This document shows positions 6,399 through 15,482 of a stretch of 30,431 bases of DNA, one piece after another. The notes below the pieces were generated by a model. The model made no database searches, was not told the DNA's origin, and worked only from the letters and a program-made list of their open reading frames with translations. Each line of letters starts with the position of its first letter. Positions within the stretch are counted from its first letter, which is position 1. Location: positions 1 to 30,431 of the forward strand of contig JAIFMR010000128.1 of NCBI GenBank assembly GCA_020048255.1, written 5' to 3'. The translations under genes and the position numbers were made by a program. The DNA comes from Rhodoferax sp. Lineage in GTDB: Bacteria > Pseudomonadota > Gammaproteobacteria > Burkholderiales > Burkholderiaceae_C.

Positions 6399-8951
6399 TC
6401 AGTTCAGCAGGCGTTGAGGATTGGCCTGAATCTCGCCCAATGCGCTGCGTGCTGCACGTGCGGTCAGCGGTTCTTCTTCTTGCGGCTCCAACAAGGCGGC
6501 CTGCAAGTAGGAAGCCAAACGGACTGTCTGAAACAGGTAACTGTGTCCAACGCTGGTGGCAAACAGGTGCAAATGCCCCAGCGGGCTACGCCAAACAAAT
6601 TGAACCTGCACCAGGTTGGTTTTGTAGTTCAAGGTGAACCACGAGCCCAAAGCCAGCTCACGCGCCCACTCCATCATGACCGGGCTGGATGTGCCCCCAC
6701 CTTCATTGACCACATCGAGCTCCGTGGCTTCAATGCCCAACAACTCCTCAATGTTGTCGGTGTCCAGCGGTAACTCTTCGCCGCTGTCTTCACTCACATA
6801 GTCGTCGAGTTCGGCAAGACGTTTGGCCATGGCCTGAATCTGCTCGTCAGCTATCGCCTCGGTCTTGGACATAAAGGCGTCTGCCAATGTGTCACTGATG
6901 ATCTTGATATGGGCTTCCTGGGCAGATTTGGCCGTCCCCAACAGCGTCATGCCGGTGCGCAGGCATTGCAGCAAATCAGGCAAACCATCAATGACCTTGG
7001 CCCGGTCGGCCCGGTTGGGCTTGGCACTGGCCGCCCAGATCAAATCTGTCGCTGCTTTTTTAAGCAGCAGGGTTTCGGCGTGCTGCTTACCCTGACGCAC
7101 TGTTGACACGGCCAGCACTTCGGCCCACTCCTTGAACAGGAACGAGCGGATCTCGTCGCGCACTGGCATGTCCTTGAGCTGATCACGCAATTCAATGGTG
7201 TACTGAATTGCCAGGGTTTCCTTTTGTTCGAGTTGCTCTGCGACCCCCAGCACCTTCTGGGTGGCGGGCTTCTTGGCCAGGTGCTGCTTCAAAAAGGCCT
7301 GGAATTCTTCGTAAACGCGTTTGTAAACCCGGTCACCGGTCTCGGGGTACTGCTCGATCACCTGCACCACACGCTTGATTTCGGTCTCAAGGGCTTCGGT
7401 GCTGATGCCACTTGAATCAAAACCCAGAACACAGGAGCCCATGTGGTCAATCAACTGGCGTGCGGGGTGGTCCGCCTTGTTGAAAAAATCCGGGTCGGCC
7501 AAGGCGATTCGCAGCACCGGCATTTGCAGACGAGCAAACCAAACCCGGGCACCTGGCGGAATGCGGTCTTCTTGCAAGATGGACTGAAACATCAACGCCA
7601 CCAATTCGATGATGGCCTTTTCATTGTCAGTTTCTGCCTGAACCTTCAGATCAGCCGATTGCTGACGCAGTTCACTGGCCATCTGGGCGATGGCCACAGG
7701 GTAGGCTATCGGGGTGCCCCCTTGGGACGCGGCAAAATGCACATCACTCAAGCGCGGCTGCTGTGCCATGGCCACCATCAGGGGCACGGATGGGCCCGCA
7801 TAAGCCACCTGCGGCGCCCCACCGCCACCGCCACCAATCATCCCGGACACCATGGCACCCGGGTTGATGATGCCGGTGCCACCGAATGGCATGTTCGATG
7901 GCGTCATCGATGCCTGACCGCTCAAACCCGATCTGGCGGACGGCATCCCCACGGGTGAAGAATCTACACCCTCTGACACAACAGCCCCGCCCGGGGGCGC
8001 TGCTTCCAAAAAGGCGCCACTGAGCAGCCGACCCACCTGTTCCAAAATACCCTGAGCACGCCCAAACCGCCAGCCCGAGCCCCCGTTGGGTGAACCAATG
8101 CGTGGAGCGCCTCCACCGCCGGCTTGACCACGACCAACGCCAGCATCACGACCACCGGCGTCATGACCACCCGCATTACCGCCGCCCGCGTCACTGACCC
8201 GTCCCCGCGTCGCCGACTGGTCATCTGCACGGCGTTTGAATTGTTTCTCTGCAGGCGACAAGGCCCTCTCTGGCTCATCGGATGCCGCTTCATCACCTTT
8301 GCTAGCGGAGTGCATCGGGCGGCTCGCCGCCTCTATGTCTTCCAGCACACCTTGCGCCACCAGCAACTCGTTGCATTGGGCATAGATCGGGGGCAATTGC
8401 TCGTTCAAATGGCGCTGCACCGTCAGGCTGGCCAGTTGCCAGGATTCACGCGACAGCCCACAGGCTTCCCATTGCTCGACCAGATGCAAAAACAGCGTCT
8501 CAGGCTGGACGATGTCATTGGTGTGCAAGGGCTGATCATTGTTGAGAAACTTGAGGCGTTTGCGCAGGTCATTGACCACCTGCGCATTTTTCTCCATCAG
8601 ATTCAGGGCCAAACGCGACGCAATGATCTTGTTCTCGACCACTTCTGTACCCAACAGCTCAAGCTCGCCCCGCAGCGATGGCGTGGTGGGCTTTGTCGGT
8701 GCCACCAGCGCCGCCTGCCAAGCCTTGAGCGTCGCGTCTTGCCAATGCGCCTTGCGCTGCTGAAAAGACATCCAGGCATCCCGTCGCACCTGCATTTCCC
8801 GCGACGGCGCCGCCTCATCCATCAAGGCAATGAAACGCTCATGCACTTGGGCCGCCAACGGCCCCAACAGCGCACTGGCTTGCGAAACCAGACGCTGTCG
8901 CACCTGTGCCGCGAGCTGGGCTGGAGAGGAGGTGAGCATGCCAGGTGTCAT
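6399..8951 (-). CDS. DUF1631 family protein
   Basis: This 850-residue soluble protein matches DUF1631, a family of long, mostly helical proteins in beta- and gammaproteobacteria with no assigned activity. Family-like segments include VENKIIASRLALNLMEKN near 105-122, LQMPVLRIALADPDFFNKADHPARQLIDHMG in the middle, and ELALGSWFTLN followed by VQFVWRSPLGHLHLFAT near the C-terminus. Between the N-terminal part and the core is a low-complexity Gly/Ala/Asp stretch (about 250-295), with a second glycine run later in GMIGGGGGGAPQ. It begins 15 bases after secF, so it may be transcribed with secDF. Two ATG codons four residues apart could be the start, and neither has a good ribosome binding site. No signal peptide or membrane segment is seen. 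Confidence 0.8.
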   Translation of the reverse strand: MTPGMLTSSPAQLAAQVRQRLVSQASALLGPLAAQVHERFIALMDEAAPSREMQVRRDAWMSFQQRKAHWQDATLKAWQAALVAPTKPTTPSLRGELELLGTEVVENKIIASRLALNLMEKNAQVVNDLRKRLKFLNNDQPLHTNDIVQPETLFLHLVEQWEACGLSRESWQLASLTVQRHLNEQLPPIYAQCNELLVAQGVLEDIEAASRPMHSASKGDEAASDEPERALSPAEKQFKRRADDQSATRGRVSDAGGGNAGGHDAGGRDAGVGRGQAGGGGAPRIGSPNGGSGWRFGRAQGILEQVGRLLSGAFLEAAPPGGAVVSEGVDSSPVGMPSARSGLSGQASMTPSNMPFGGTGIINPGAMVSGMIGGGGGGAPQVAYAGPSVPLMVAMAQQPRLSDVHFAASQGGTPIAYPVAIAQMASELRQQSADLKVQAETDNEKAIIELVALMFQSILQEDRIPPGARVWFARLQMPVLRIALADPDFFNKADHPARQLIDHMGSCVLGFDSSGISTEALETEIKRVVQVIEQYPETGDRVYKRVYEEFQAFLKQHLAKKPATQKVLGVAEQLEQKETLAIQYTIELRDQLKDMPVRDEIRSFLFKEWAEVLAVSTVRQGKQHAETLLLKKAATDLIWAASAKPNRADRAKVIDGLPDLLQCLRTGMTLLGTAKSAQEAHIKIISDTLADAFMSKTEAIADEQIQAMAKRLAELDDYVSEDSGEELPLDTDNIEELLGIEATELDVVNEGGGTSSPVMMEWARELALGSWFTLNYKTNLVQVQFVWRSPLGHLHLFATSVGHSYLFQTVRLASYLQAALLEPQEEEPLTARAARSALGEIQANPQRLLN

Positions 8952-8966
8952 TTGGAAACAAAAGGG

Positions 8967-9923
8967 TTAGACAGTGGCCCCGGCGTTGGGGTCATTGGGG
9001 TCGATGTCTTTTTTGGTAACGCCCCCCTTGACCAGGTCTTCCCGCTGGATACCCAGCCACATGGCAATGGCCGCTGCCACAAACACCGAAGAGTAAATGC
9101 CAAACAAAATACCAATGGTCAAGGCCAAAGCAAAGTAGTGCAAAGTGGCACCGCCAAACAACAGCATGGACAGCACCATCATTTGGGTTGACCCGTGGGT
9201 AATGATGGTGCGGCTGATGGTCGAGGTGATGGCATTGTTGATGATTTCCACAGTTGACATCTTACGGTAACGACGGAAATTCTCGCGTATTCGGTCAAAA
9301 ATCACCACGGATTCGTTCACTGAATACCCCAGCACCGCCAACACGGCCGCCAGCACGGGCAGCGAAAACTCCCACTGAAAGTAGGCAAAGAAGCCCAGGA
9401 TGATGATCACGTCATGCAAGTTGGCAACGATTGCGGCCACCGCAAACTTCCACTCAAACCGTACAGCCAAGTAGATCATGATGCCCACCACCACAAAGGC
9501 CAGGGCTTTGAGACCATCTGCGGCCAGCTCATCGCCCACCTGCGGGCCGACAAATTCGGTACGCCGCATGGACGCGCTGGCATCCTGCCCTTTCAAGGCC
9601 TCCATGACCTGCGTGCTTTGTTGCGCCGAACTGACACCTTTTTGGGCCGGCAAGCGAATCAGCACATCACGGGCGGTACCAAAGTTTTGCACCTGCACGT
9701 CAGCAAAACCCAGCTTGGCCACCACACCGCGCACCGCGCCCAGGTCAGCGGGCTGAGCGTAGGTGACTTCCATCAGGGTGCCCCCTGTGAACTCCACCGA
9801 CAAATGCAAACCGCGGCTGAACAAAAAGAAAACTGCAGCTAAAAATGTCAGCAGCGACACCAGGTTGAACACCAAGGCATGGCGCATGAACGGGATGTCC
9901 TTGCGGATTCTGAAGAATTCCAT
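8967..9923 (-). CDS. secF: Protein translocase subunit SecF
   Basis: SecF forms the SecDF complex with SecD. It uses the proton gradient to help pull exported proteins across the inner membrane. This 318-residue protein has an N-terminal membrane segment (ALVFNLVSLLTFLAAVFFLF), the LSVEFTGGTLMEV motif at about 41-53, and the C-terminal five-helix RND core with NESVVIFDRIRENFRRY. The frame is open upstream, but the ATG at 9923 is chosen because AGGAA lies ahead of it, overlapping the secD stop, and because it gives the normal N-terminus MEFFRIRKDIPFM. The gap to secD is 11 bases. The final residues (KKDIDPNDPNAGATV) are a short polar tail. Confidence 0.96.
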   Translation of the reverse strand: MEFFRIRKDIPFMRHALVFNLVSLLTFLAAVFFLFSRGLHLSVEFTGGTLMEVTYAQPADLGAVRGVVAKLGFADVQVQNFGTARDVLIRLPAQKGVSSAQQSTQVMEALKGQDASASMRRTEFVGPQVGDELAADGLKALAFVVVGIMIYLAVRFEWKFAVAAIVANLHDVIIILGFFAYFQWEFSLPVLAAVLAVLGYSVNESVVIFDRIRENFRRYRKMSTVEIINNAITSTISRTIITHGSTQMMVLSMLLFGGATLHYFALALTIGILFGIYSSVFVAAAIAMWLGIQREDLVKGGVTKKDIDPNDPNAGATV

Positions 9924-9934
9924 ACGCGTGATTC

Positions 9935-11815
9935 CTATTCGGCCTTGAGGGCACTTGAAGTGTCTGGACGCCAGACGGTCCCGATGGCCACGGTCTTGAG
10001 CCGGTTTTGTCGCCCGTACCATAAATTCACCAGACCCCGAGAGAAAAACACTCCCGAGAACATGCTGGTCATGATGCCCAGACAATGCACTACAGCAAAG
10101 CCACGCACGGGACCCGAACCGAAGGCCAGCAAAGCCAGGCCAGCAATCAAGGTGGTGATGTTCGAGTCAAAAATGGTCGCCCAAGCGCGGTCGTAGCCGG
10201 TGTGGATCGCGGCTTGAGGCGAGGCGCCATTGCGCAACTCTTCCCGGATGCGCTCGTTGATCAGCACATTGGAGTCAATCGCCATGCCCAGCACCAGGGC
10301 CATAGCCGCCATACCCGGCAGGGTCAAGGTGGCTTGCAACATGGACAACATCGCCACCAGCAACAACAGGTTAAACGCCAGTGCCACACTGGAAAAGACA
10401 CCAAACAACACGTAATACACGCACATGAACAAAGCCACAGCCAGGAAACCCCAGGCTACGCTATTGAAACCTTTAGCGATGTTTTCGGCACCCAGGCTGG
10501 GGCCAATAGTGGTCTCTTCGATGATTTCCATGGGCGCTGCCAGTGAGCCTGCCCGCAACAGCAAGGCCGTGTCGTTGGCCTCGACGGTGGTCATGCGACC
10601 CGAAATTTGCACCCGCCCGCCACCAATTTCAGAACGGATCACGGGGGCTGTCACCACTTCACCCTTGCCCTTTTCAAACAACAAGATGGCCATGCGTTTG
10701 CCCACGTTGTCGCGGGTGACATCGCGGAAAATGCGCGTTCCTTTGGCATCCAGATTCAAATTGACGGTGGGTTCTTGTGTCTGACCGTCAAACCCGGGCT
10801 GGGCGTCGGTGAGGTTTTCGCCGGTCAAAATGACCTGTTTCTTGACAATGACCGCCTGGCCGTTGCGCTCCAGGTAACGCTCGGCGCCAAACGGCACCAT
10901 GCCGGTACCGAGTTCGGCCGCACGCGCCTCAGCACTCTCGTCCACCAAGCGGACTTCCAGGGTGGCGGTGCGCCCCAAGATATCTTTGGCCTTGGCGGTG
11001 TCTTGCACGCCAGGCAACTGAACCACAATGCGATCGAGTCCTTGTTGTTGAATCACCGGTTCAGCCACCCCCAATTCGTTGATGCGGTTGTGCAGGGTGG
11101 TGATGTTTTGCTTGAGGGCCTGGTCCTGAATCCGCCGCGCCGCTTCGGGCTTGATCGACGCCGTCAGCTTGAACTCGGTGCCATCCGGGGTATCCACCGT
11201 TTGCAAATCGGGAAACTGGTCCTGAAACACCGCTTTGGCGCTGTTGAGGGTGGCCATATCGCGGAATTTGACTTCAATACTCTGAAGATTGCGGCTGATG
11301 CCGCTGTGCCGAATGTTCTTTTCACGCAAACTGGTACGCACATCTCCCGACAGCGACTCGGCGCGCTTGGTCAGCGCCGCCTGCATATCCACCTGCAACA
11401 TGAAGTGCACACCACCGCGCAAGTCCAGGCCCAAATACATGGGCGCAGCATTCAGCGCCGTCAACCAAGCCGGTGATCTGGACTGCAAATTCAGCGCCAC
11501 CACATAGGAAGGGTTGGCCGGGTCAGGGATCAAGGCCTTCTGGATCGCATCCTTGGCTTTGAGCTGGGCATCCGTGCTATCCAATCTCACTTTGATGGAC
11601 GTCCCGTCGCGCGCAATCAGGTCGGCGTTGAGGCCGGCAGATTTCAGTGCTGCCTCGACTTGTAACTGGGTGTCCGCGTCCACCTTCACCAGGGTCTTGG
11701 ATGCAGACACTTGAACGGCAGGAGATTCGCCAAAAAAATTAGGCAGTGCGTACAAGCCACCCACCAACAACGCGACCACGATGATCACGTATTTCCAGAC
11801 CGGGTACCGATTCAT
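9935..11815 (-). CDS. secD: Protein translocase subunit SecD
   Basis: SecD is the larger partner of SecF in the inner-membrane Sec export machinery. This 626-residue protein has an N-terminal membrane helix (WKYVIIVVALLVGGLYAL), the LGLDLRGGVHFMLQVD motif at about 129-143, the periplasmic domain, and a C-terminal RND core. The core includes LVLGMAIDSNVLINERIREELRNG and DSNITTLIAGLALLAFGSG. The ATG at 11815 has AAGGGCG just upstream. Gene order yajC-secD-secF is the standard one. The gap to yajC is 57 bases with no terminator seen, so the three are probably one transcript. Confidence 0.97.
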   Translation of the reverse strand: MNRYPVWKYVIIVVALLVGGLYALPNFFGESPAVQVSASKTLVKVDADTQLQVEAALKSAGLNADLIARDGTSIKVRLDSTDAQLKAKDAIQKALIPDPANPSYVVALNLQSRSPAWLTALNAAPMYLGLDLRGGVHFMLQVDMQAALTKRAESLSGDVRTSLREKNIRHSGISRNLQSIEVKFRDMATLNSAKAVFQDQFPDLQTVDTPDGTEFKLTASIKPEAARRIQDQALKQNITTLHNRINELGVAEPVIQQQGLDRIVVQLPGVQDTAKAKDILGRTATLEVRLVDESAEARAAELGTGMVPFGAERYLERNGQAVIVKKQVILTGENLTDAQPGFDGQTQEPTVNLNLDAKGTRIFRDVTRDNVGKRMAILLFEKGKGEVVTAPVIRSEIGGGRVQISGRMTTVEANDTALLLRAGSLAAPMEIIEETTIGPSLGAENIAKGFNSVAWGFLAVALFMCVYYVLFGVFSSVALAFNLLLLVAMLSMLQATLTLPGMAAMALVLGMAIDSNVLINERIREELRNGASPQAAIHTGYDRAWATIFDSNITTLIAGLALLAFGSGPVRGFAVVHCLGIMTSMFSGVFFSRGLVNLWYGRQNRLKTVAIGTVWRPDTSSALKAE

Positions 11816-11872
11816 GAACGCCCTTCAGAATTCAAACTTCAACACACTGGCAAAGGCCAGCTTCGGGACAGC

Positions 11873-12202
11873 TTATTTGATGCTGCCTTTGGGCAAGACC
11901 TGGGTCACTGCCGCGCGCTGAATTTGCACCTCAACACCATCCGCAATTTCCAGACCAATGAACACCTCACCCAGCTTGGAGACCTTACCCAACATGCCAC
12001 CGGCGCTGACGATTTCATCACCTTTGGCCAGGGAATCCACCATGGCCTTGTGCTCCTTGGCTTTCTTCATCTGGGGGCGAATCATCACAAAATACAGCAC
12101 CACAAACATCAGGACCAGAGGCAACATGCCCATCAACGAGGACTGCATGTCGCCGCCAGCGGCAGCCGGCGCGGTTTGGGCAAAAGCAGAAGAAATAAAC
12201 AC
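11873..12202 (-). CDS. yajC: Preprotein translocase subunit YajC
   Basis: YajC is a small inner-membrane protein that associates with SecDF. With a GTG start at 12202 it has 109 residues: a short Ala/Gln-rich N-terminus (MFISSAFAQTAPAA), one membrane segment at about 24-42 (MGMLPLVLMFVVLYFVMIRPQ) with the family's IRPQ-KK signature after it, and a cytoplasmic domain with GDEIVSAGGMLGKV. The GTG is preferred over a TTG four codons upstream because GGAG sits six bases ahead of it and the resulting N-terminus is the usual one. A TCTAAT box about 25 bases upstream could be its -10 element, but no good -35 is visible. Confidence 0.93.
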   Translation of the reverse strand: MFISSAFAQTAPAAAGGDMQSSLMGMLPLVLMFVVLYFVMIRPQMKKAKEHKAMVDSLAKGDEIVSAGGMLGKVSKLGEVFIGLEIADGVEVQIQRAAVTQVLPKGSIK

Positions 12203-12233
12203 AAGACACTCCAAATATTCAATTGATTAGAAA

Positions 12234-12267
12234 ACAAACTGCCCGCTTGCAGCACCGGAACGGGCAG
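12234..12267 (-). terminator. Probable rho-independent terminator after cheV
   Basis: On the minus strand CTGCCCG and CGGGCAG form a perfect seven-pair GC-rich stem with a 15-base loop, followed by TTTGTTTT. It lies about 60 bases past the cheV stop and ahead of yajC, so it would separate the mltA-cheV transcript from yajC-secDF. Confidence 0.6.
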
Positions 12268-12324
12268 CAAACAGGCATCGGATGATTGTATGCGGGCCGG
12301 ATTTGGCCCTGATAGATCAGGGAA

Positions 12325-13275
12325 TCAACGGCTCAATACCTTGCGAATCGTATCGGCCAGCTCTTCGGCCACAAATTTGGCCACATAACCATCCGCGCCC
12401 ACTTTGCGGACATGATCTTCATTGGTGGCTCCCGTCAGGGAGGAGTGAATCACCACGGGCAATCCGCTAAAACGCGGATCCTGCTTGATATTGCGGGTCA
12501 GGGTGAACCCATCCATCTCTGGCATTTCCAGATCGGTGAGCACCATGGCGACCTTATCCCGAATGGTTTTACCCTGCGACTCCGCCTCTGACGCCATCGC
12601 TTTAAGCCGGTCCCAGGCTTCCTGGCCGGTCTTGGTCATGATGTAGGGCACTTCCATGGACTTGAGGCCTTGCTCGATCATCATGCGTGCTACGGCAGAA
12701 TCATCAGCAGCCAAAATCACGGTGCCTGGCGGCAGATGCAACTTGCTGCTGACCTCGACTTCCGTGGTGTGCTGTTCCGGGAATACATCACGCAGAATCT
12801 GCTCCACATCCAGAACTTGGGCCAAGCGGGTGTTTTCGTCGTTGCCATCGAGCCGGGCAATGCTGGTCACCAAACCGCCACCCCGACCTTCAGCAGACAG
12901 CACCTGTTTCCACTCCAGACGCACGATTTCATTGACTTCTTCTACCGCAAAAGCCTGGGTCGTACGGGCAAACTCGGTAACCAGCAAGATCCCCAGCCCC
13001 TTGGTGGGGTTGGTGCCCACGATTTGCGGCAAGTTGATGACCGTGATCATCTGGCCACGGATATTGGCGACACCCATGACCGACGGCGGCGAATTGACCA
13101 TGGCGGTGATTTCAGGCATCACCAAAATTTCACGCACCTTGAACACGTTGATGCCAAACAGCTCACGGCGATCTGTGCCTGGCGCCTCACCCAAACGAAA
13201 AAGCAGGAGCTCAAACATGCTGTTGCCAGCCAGATTGGTCCGCTCGTCAATGTCACGCATGCTGGATTTGTTCAT
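12325..13275 (-). CDS. cheV: CheV-type chemotaxis coupling protein (CheW-receiver)
   Basis: This 316-residue cytoplasmic protein joins a CheW-like coupling domain (about 17-165, with ELFGINVFKVREIL and VANIRGQMITVINLPQ) to a receiver domain (about 185-316). The receiver keeps its key residues: Asp191 and Asp192, phosphoacceptor Asp248 in VLTDLEMPEMDG, and Lys300 in GADGYVAKF. CheV proteins couple chemoreceptors to CheA, and the receiver lets phosphorylation tune that coupling. No cheA, cheW or receptor gene is adjacent, so it is an orphan adaptor. It follows mltA by 49 bases on the same strand and is followed by a probable terminator. The ATG at 13275 gives the normal N-terminus. Confidence 0.92.
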   Translation of the reverse strand: MNKSSMRDIDERTNLAGNSMFELLLFRLGEAPGTDRRELFGINVFKVREILVMPEITAMVNSPPSVMGVANIRGQMITVINLPQIVGTNPTKGLGILLVTEFARTTQAFAVEEVNEIVRLEWKQVLSAEGRGGGLVTSIARLDGNDENTRLAQVLDVEQILRDVFPEQHTTEVEVSSKLHLPPGTVILAADDSAVARMMIEQGLKSMEVPYIMTKTGQEAWDRLKAMASEAESQGKTIRDKVAMVLTDLEMPEMDGFTLTRNIKQDPRFSGLPVVIHSSLTGATNEDHVRKVGADGYVAKFVAEELADTIRKVLSR

Positions 13276-13324
13276 GGTATGTCTTCTTTGAAAGAAATCT
13301 GATTGACCTGTGCCAATGGTAACG

Positions 13325-14503
13325 TCATTGAAGTTGTTTTGGCCACAGGGCCCAAAGTCTCAGCGGTTGCTTGAGTCTTCCGGCCAGTTCACCCGCGTCC
13401 GCGCCCCAGCCCACAAAGTAGTCTGCTCGCGTGGGTCCGACGATGGCGCTGCCCGTATCTTGCGCCATGACCAAACGTTGCAATGAGACACTGGGCCCCT
13501 CGGACGCCAGCCAGACAGGGGTGCCGTAGGGAATGCTGGCCGGGTCCACCGCAATGGAACGCCCCGGCGTCAAGGGCACGCCCTGGGCCCCGCGCGGCCC
13601 AAAAGCTGCATCAAATTCACTCAGGGGCTCTTCCTTAAAAAACACCAACCGCGGGTTTTGCCACAACAACTCCGACACACGTTGTGGGTTTTGGCTGATC
13701 CAGGCCCGAATACCCGCCCACGATGCGTCACGCAGCTCACCCTCATCCAGCAACCAACGACCAATGCTTTTGTAAGCTTGTCCATTGTGGCCAGCATAAG
13801 CCAAGCGTACCCATTGGCGCCGGCCATCGGCCTCGGTCACCCGGATGCGGCCAGACCCCTGAATTTGCAGCAGCAAGGCATCCACAGCATCTTCCAGGTA
13901 AACAATCGCCTGCCCACGCAGAGCGGCCTGGGCTTCGGGCAGGGTCTCCACTTCACGGCGAGAAAACCACGGTTTTCCCGGGCTCATACCAAGCGGTAGC
14001 CGGTACAGGGGGTGATTAAAACCGTCACTGGGCAAGCGCCGGGCGTCAAACTCCGGTTCAAAATAAGCCGTCAACAGGCCGGGCACAGCTCCCCCCTGCA
14101 GAGGCTCCACCCGGTAGGGCTGCAGACGCGATTGCAGCCAGGTCAGGCGATCGGCCTCGTCGCTAATACTCAAGCGCCGTACCTCTGGACACAGTCCCGC
14201 AAAAGCAGGACCAGGGCGTTCGCAGCTTTTCAACCAGGCGTTCCACACCTCAAACAAAGCATCCTGACCTACCCCCGGAAGGTCACTCCAAGGCACAGGC
14301 ACCCAGCGGCTTTTACCGCGAATCAAAATCGACCCCGACACCTCAGCCGCCTGAACCCCAGGGGCTAACTCCGGCAACGATACAACCGCGGGGGCCACCC
14401 GCCGGGGACTTTCTGCAGGTAACAACGGTGGGCCACCGCAGCCTGCCAAAAAGAACAGCACAAAGACCGCGCACCGCTTCAACAAAAGTAGCATGAAATT
14501 CAT
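13325..14503 (-). CDS. mltA: Membrane-bound lytic murein transglycosylase A
   Basis: MltA cleaves glycan strands of peptidoglycan to 1,6-anhydro products at the inner face of the outer membrane. From the ATG at 14503 the protein has 392 residues, with a lipoprotein signal ending in the lipobox LAGC (Cys22). The MltA domain has LTAYFEPEFDARR and QVQGSGR-like LLQIQGSGRIRV. The C-terminal 3D domain has GRSIAVDPASIPYGTPVWL, AQDTGSAI at about 347-354 and RADYFVGWG, with candidate catalytic aspartates at 349 and 361. This start overlaps the nitrilase stop as ATGA, which favours it over a TTG 13 codons upstream that would read into the neighbour. Confidence 0.93.
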   Translation of the reverse strand: MNFMLLLLKRCAVFVLFFLAGCGGPPLLPAESPRRVAPAVVSLPELAPGVQAAEVSGSILIRGKSRWVPVPWSDLPGVGQDALFEVWNAWLKSCERPGPAFAGLCPEVRRLSISDEADRLTWLQSRLQPYRVEPLQGGAVPGLLTAYFEPEFDARRLPSDGFNHPLYRLPLGMSPGKPWFSRREVETLPEAQAALRGQAIVYLEDAVDALLLQIQGSGRIRVTEADGRRQWVRLAYAGHNGQAYKSIGRWLLDEGELRDASWAGIRAWISQNPQRVSELLWQNPRLVFFKEEPLSEFDAAFGPRGAQGVPLTPGRSIAVDPASIPYGTPVWLASEGPSVSLQRLVMAQDTGSAIVGPTRADYFVGWGADAGELAGRLKQPLRLWALWPKQLQ

Positions 14504-15336
14504 AAAACGCGATGCTGCAGGGCGGGCAAGCGACCCCGGCAAGCGGTCAAATACGCAAAGTCCATGTCGGCCACCACCATCCCAGAGCGCGGCTCGCTCA
14601 GTTGAACAAGCAGTTTGCCCCAGGGATCAATCACCATCGAATGGCCCCAGGTTTGGCGTTGGTTGTCGTGCAGACCTCCTTGCGCAGCTGCCGCCACGTA
14701 AGCCAGGTTTTCAATGGCGCGGGCACGCAGCAACACCTCCCAATGCGCCTGACCAGTCGTAAAAGTGAACGCACTGGGGACCAGCATCAAGTGGGCACCG
14801 GTGCTGGCATAGTGGCGATACAGCTCAGGAAAACGCAGGTCGTAACACACGCTCAGGCCCACACGCCAACAGTGCCCATCCTTGGAGTCCAGGTCAAACG
14901 TGGTAGGTCGAGTGCCATCGATGAGCACACGGGATTCGTCGTAACTCTCATGGCCATTGTCAAAACGGAACAAATGGATTTTGTCGTAGCGCGCCACACA
15001 AGCGCCATCTGGCGAATACACCAGGGTGCTATTGAAGACCCGCTGCCGCTGTACGTCAGCCATCGGCTCTGGGGCAGCCAAGGGGACCGTGCCGCCCACA
15101 ATCCACAGCCCCAGCTCGCGTGCCGCAGTCGCCATGAACTGCTGCAGCGGCCCCTGTCCAAGGGTCTCTTGTATCGCCAGCTTGTCGCTGTCGTTCTGAC
15201 CCATGAGACAAAAATACTCCGGCAAGACCGCCAGCTCGGCGCCAGCCTGTGCGGCTTGACGCAACAAGACTTGCGCCTGTTGCAGGTTGGCCTGAACGTC
15301 AGAGCCGGACACCATTTGCAGGGTGGCGATTTTCAT
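14500..15336 (-). CDS. Carbon-nitrogen hydrolase (Nit1-like, probable deaminated glutathione amidase)
   Basis: This 278-residue enzyme of the nitrilase superfamily shows the Glu-Lys-Cys triad: Glu40 in AVLPEYFCLMG, Lys119 in ARYDKIHLFRF and Cys164 in GLSVCYDLRFPELYR. The flanking signatures match the Nit1/NitB branch, whose known members hydrolyse deaminated glutathione; other omega-amidase substrates are possible. It starts at an ATG with AAGGAA upstream, and its stop overlaps the mltA start. The preceding yhdP-like gene now stops 13 bases before, although its original frame would have run into this start codon. It probably belongs to the yhdP-nit-mltA-cheV transcript. Confidence 0.88.
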   Translation of the reverse strand: MKIATLQMVSGSDVQANLQQAQVLLRQAAQAGAELAVLPEYFCLMGQNDSDKLAIQETLGQGPLQQFMATAARELGLWIVGGTVPLAAPEPMADVQRQRVFNSTLVYSPDGACVARYDKIHLFRFDNGHESYDESRVLIDGTRPTTFDLDSKDGHCWRVGLSVCYDLRFPELYRHYASTGAHLMLVPSAFTFTTGQAHWEVLLRARAIENLAYVAAAAQGGLHDNQRQTWGHSMVIDPWGKLLVQLSEPRSGMVVADMDFAYLTACRGRLPALQHRVL

Positions 15337-15482
15337 GGTGAAGATTCCTTTATTGGAGCCGGGGCGCGGTTGACCTGAGTGACGCGGGGGTCAGCCCAAC
15401 TGCCATCGATATGAAACTGCTGGGTTGCAGACTCAATGAGTGGGCGGCGTAAAAACAATTGCGCCAGAAACGAACCCAAGCC
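15333..15482 (-). other. Displaced C-terminal coding frame of the yhdP-like gene
   Basis: Read in a different frame from the annotated protein, these 49 codons encode the conserved end of the betaproteobacterial YhdP family: GLGSFLAQLFLRRPLIESAT, then QQFHIDGSWADPRVTQV. The frame ends in TGA overlapping the nitrilase ATG (ATGA), as expected for the original coupled gene. It has no start codon of its own and is evidently the orphaned tail of the gene after a deletion near 15482-15484. Confidence 0.8.

Noticed and set aside
8124..9191. Long open frame of 355 codons on the plus strand
   Set aside because: It is antisense to the DUF1631 and secF genes, whose products are recognisable. The translation is rich in His, Arg and Gln with no family pattern, as expected of a shadow frame in GC-rich DNA.
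10607..11476. Open frame of 289 codons on the plus strand
   Set aside because: It is antisense to secD, which is intact and conserved throughout this region.
12203..12240. Promoter for yajC overlapping the terminator tail
   Set aside because: TCTAAT resembles a -10 box, but the sequence 17 bases upstream does not resemble a -35 element.
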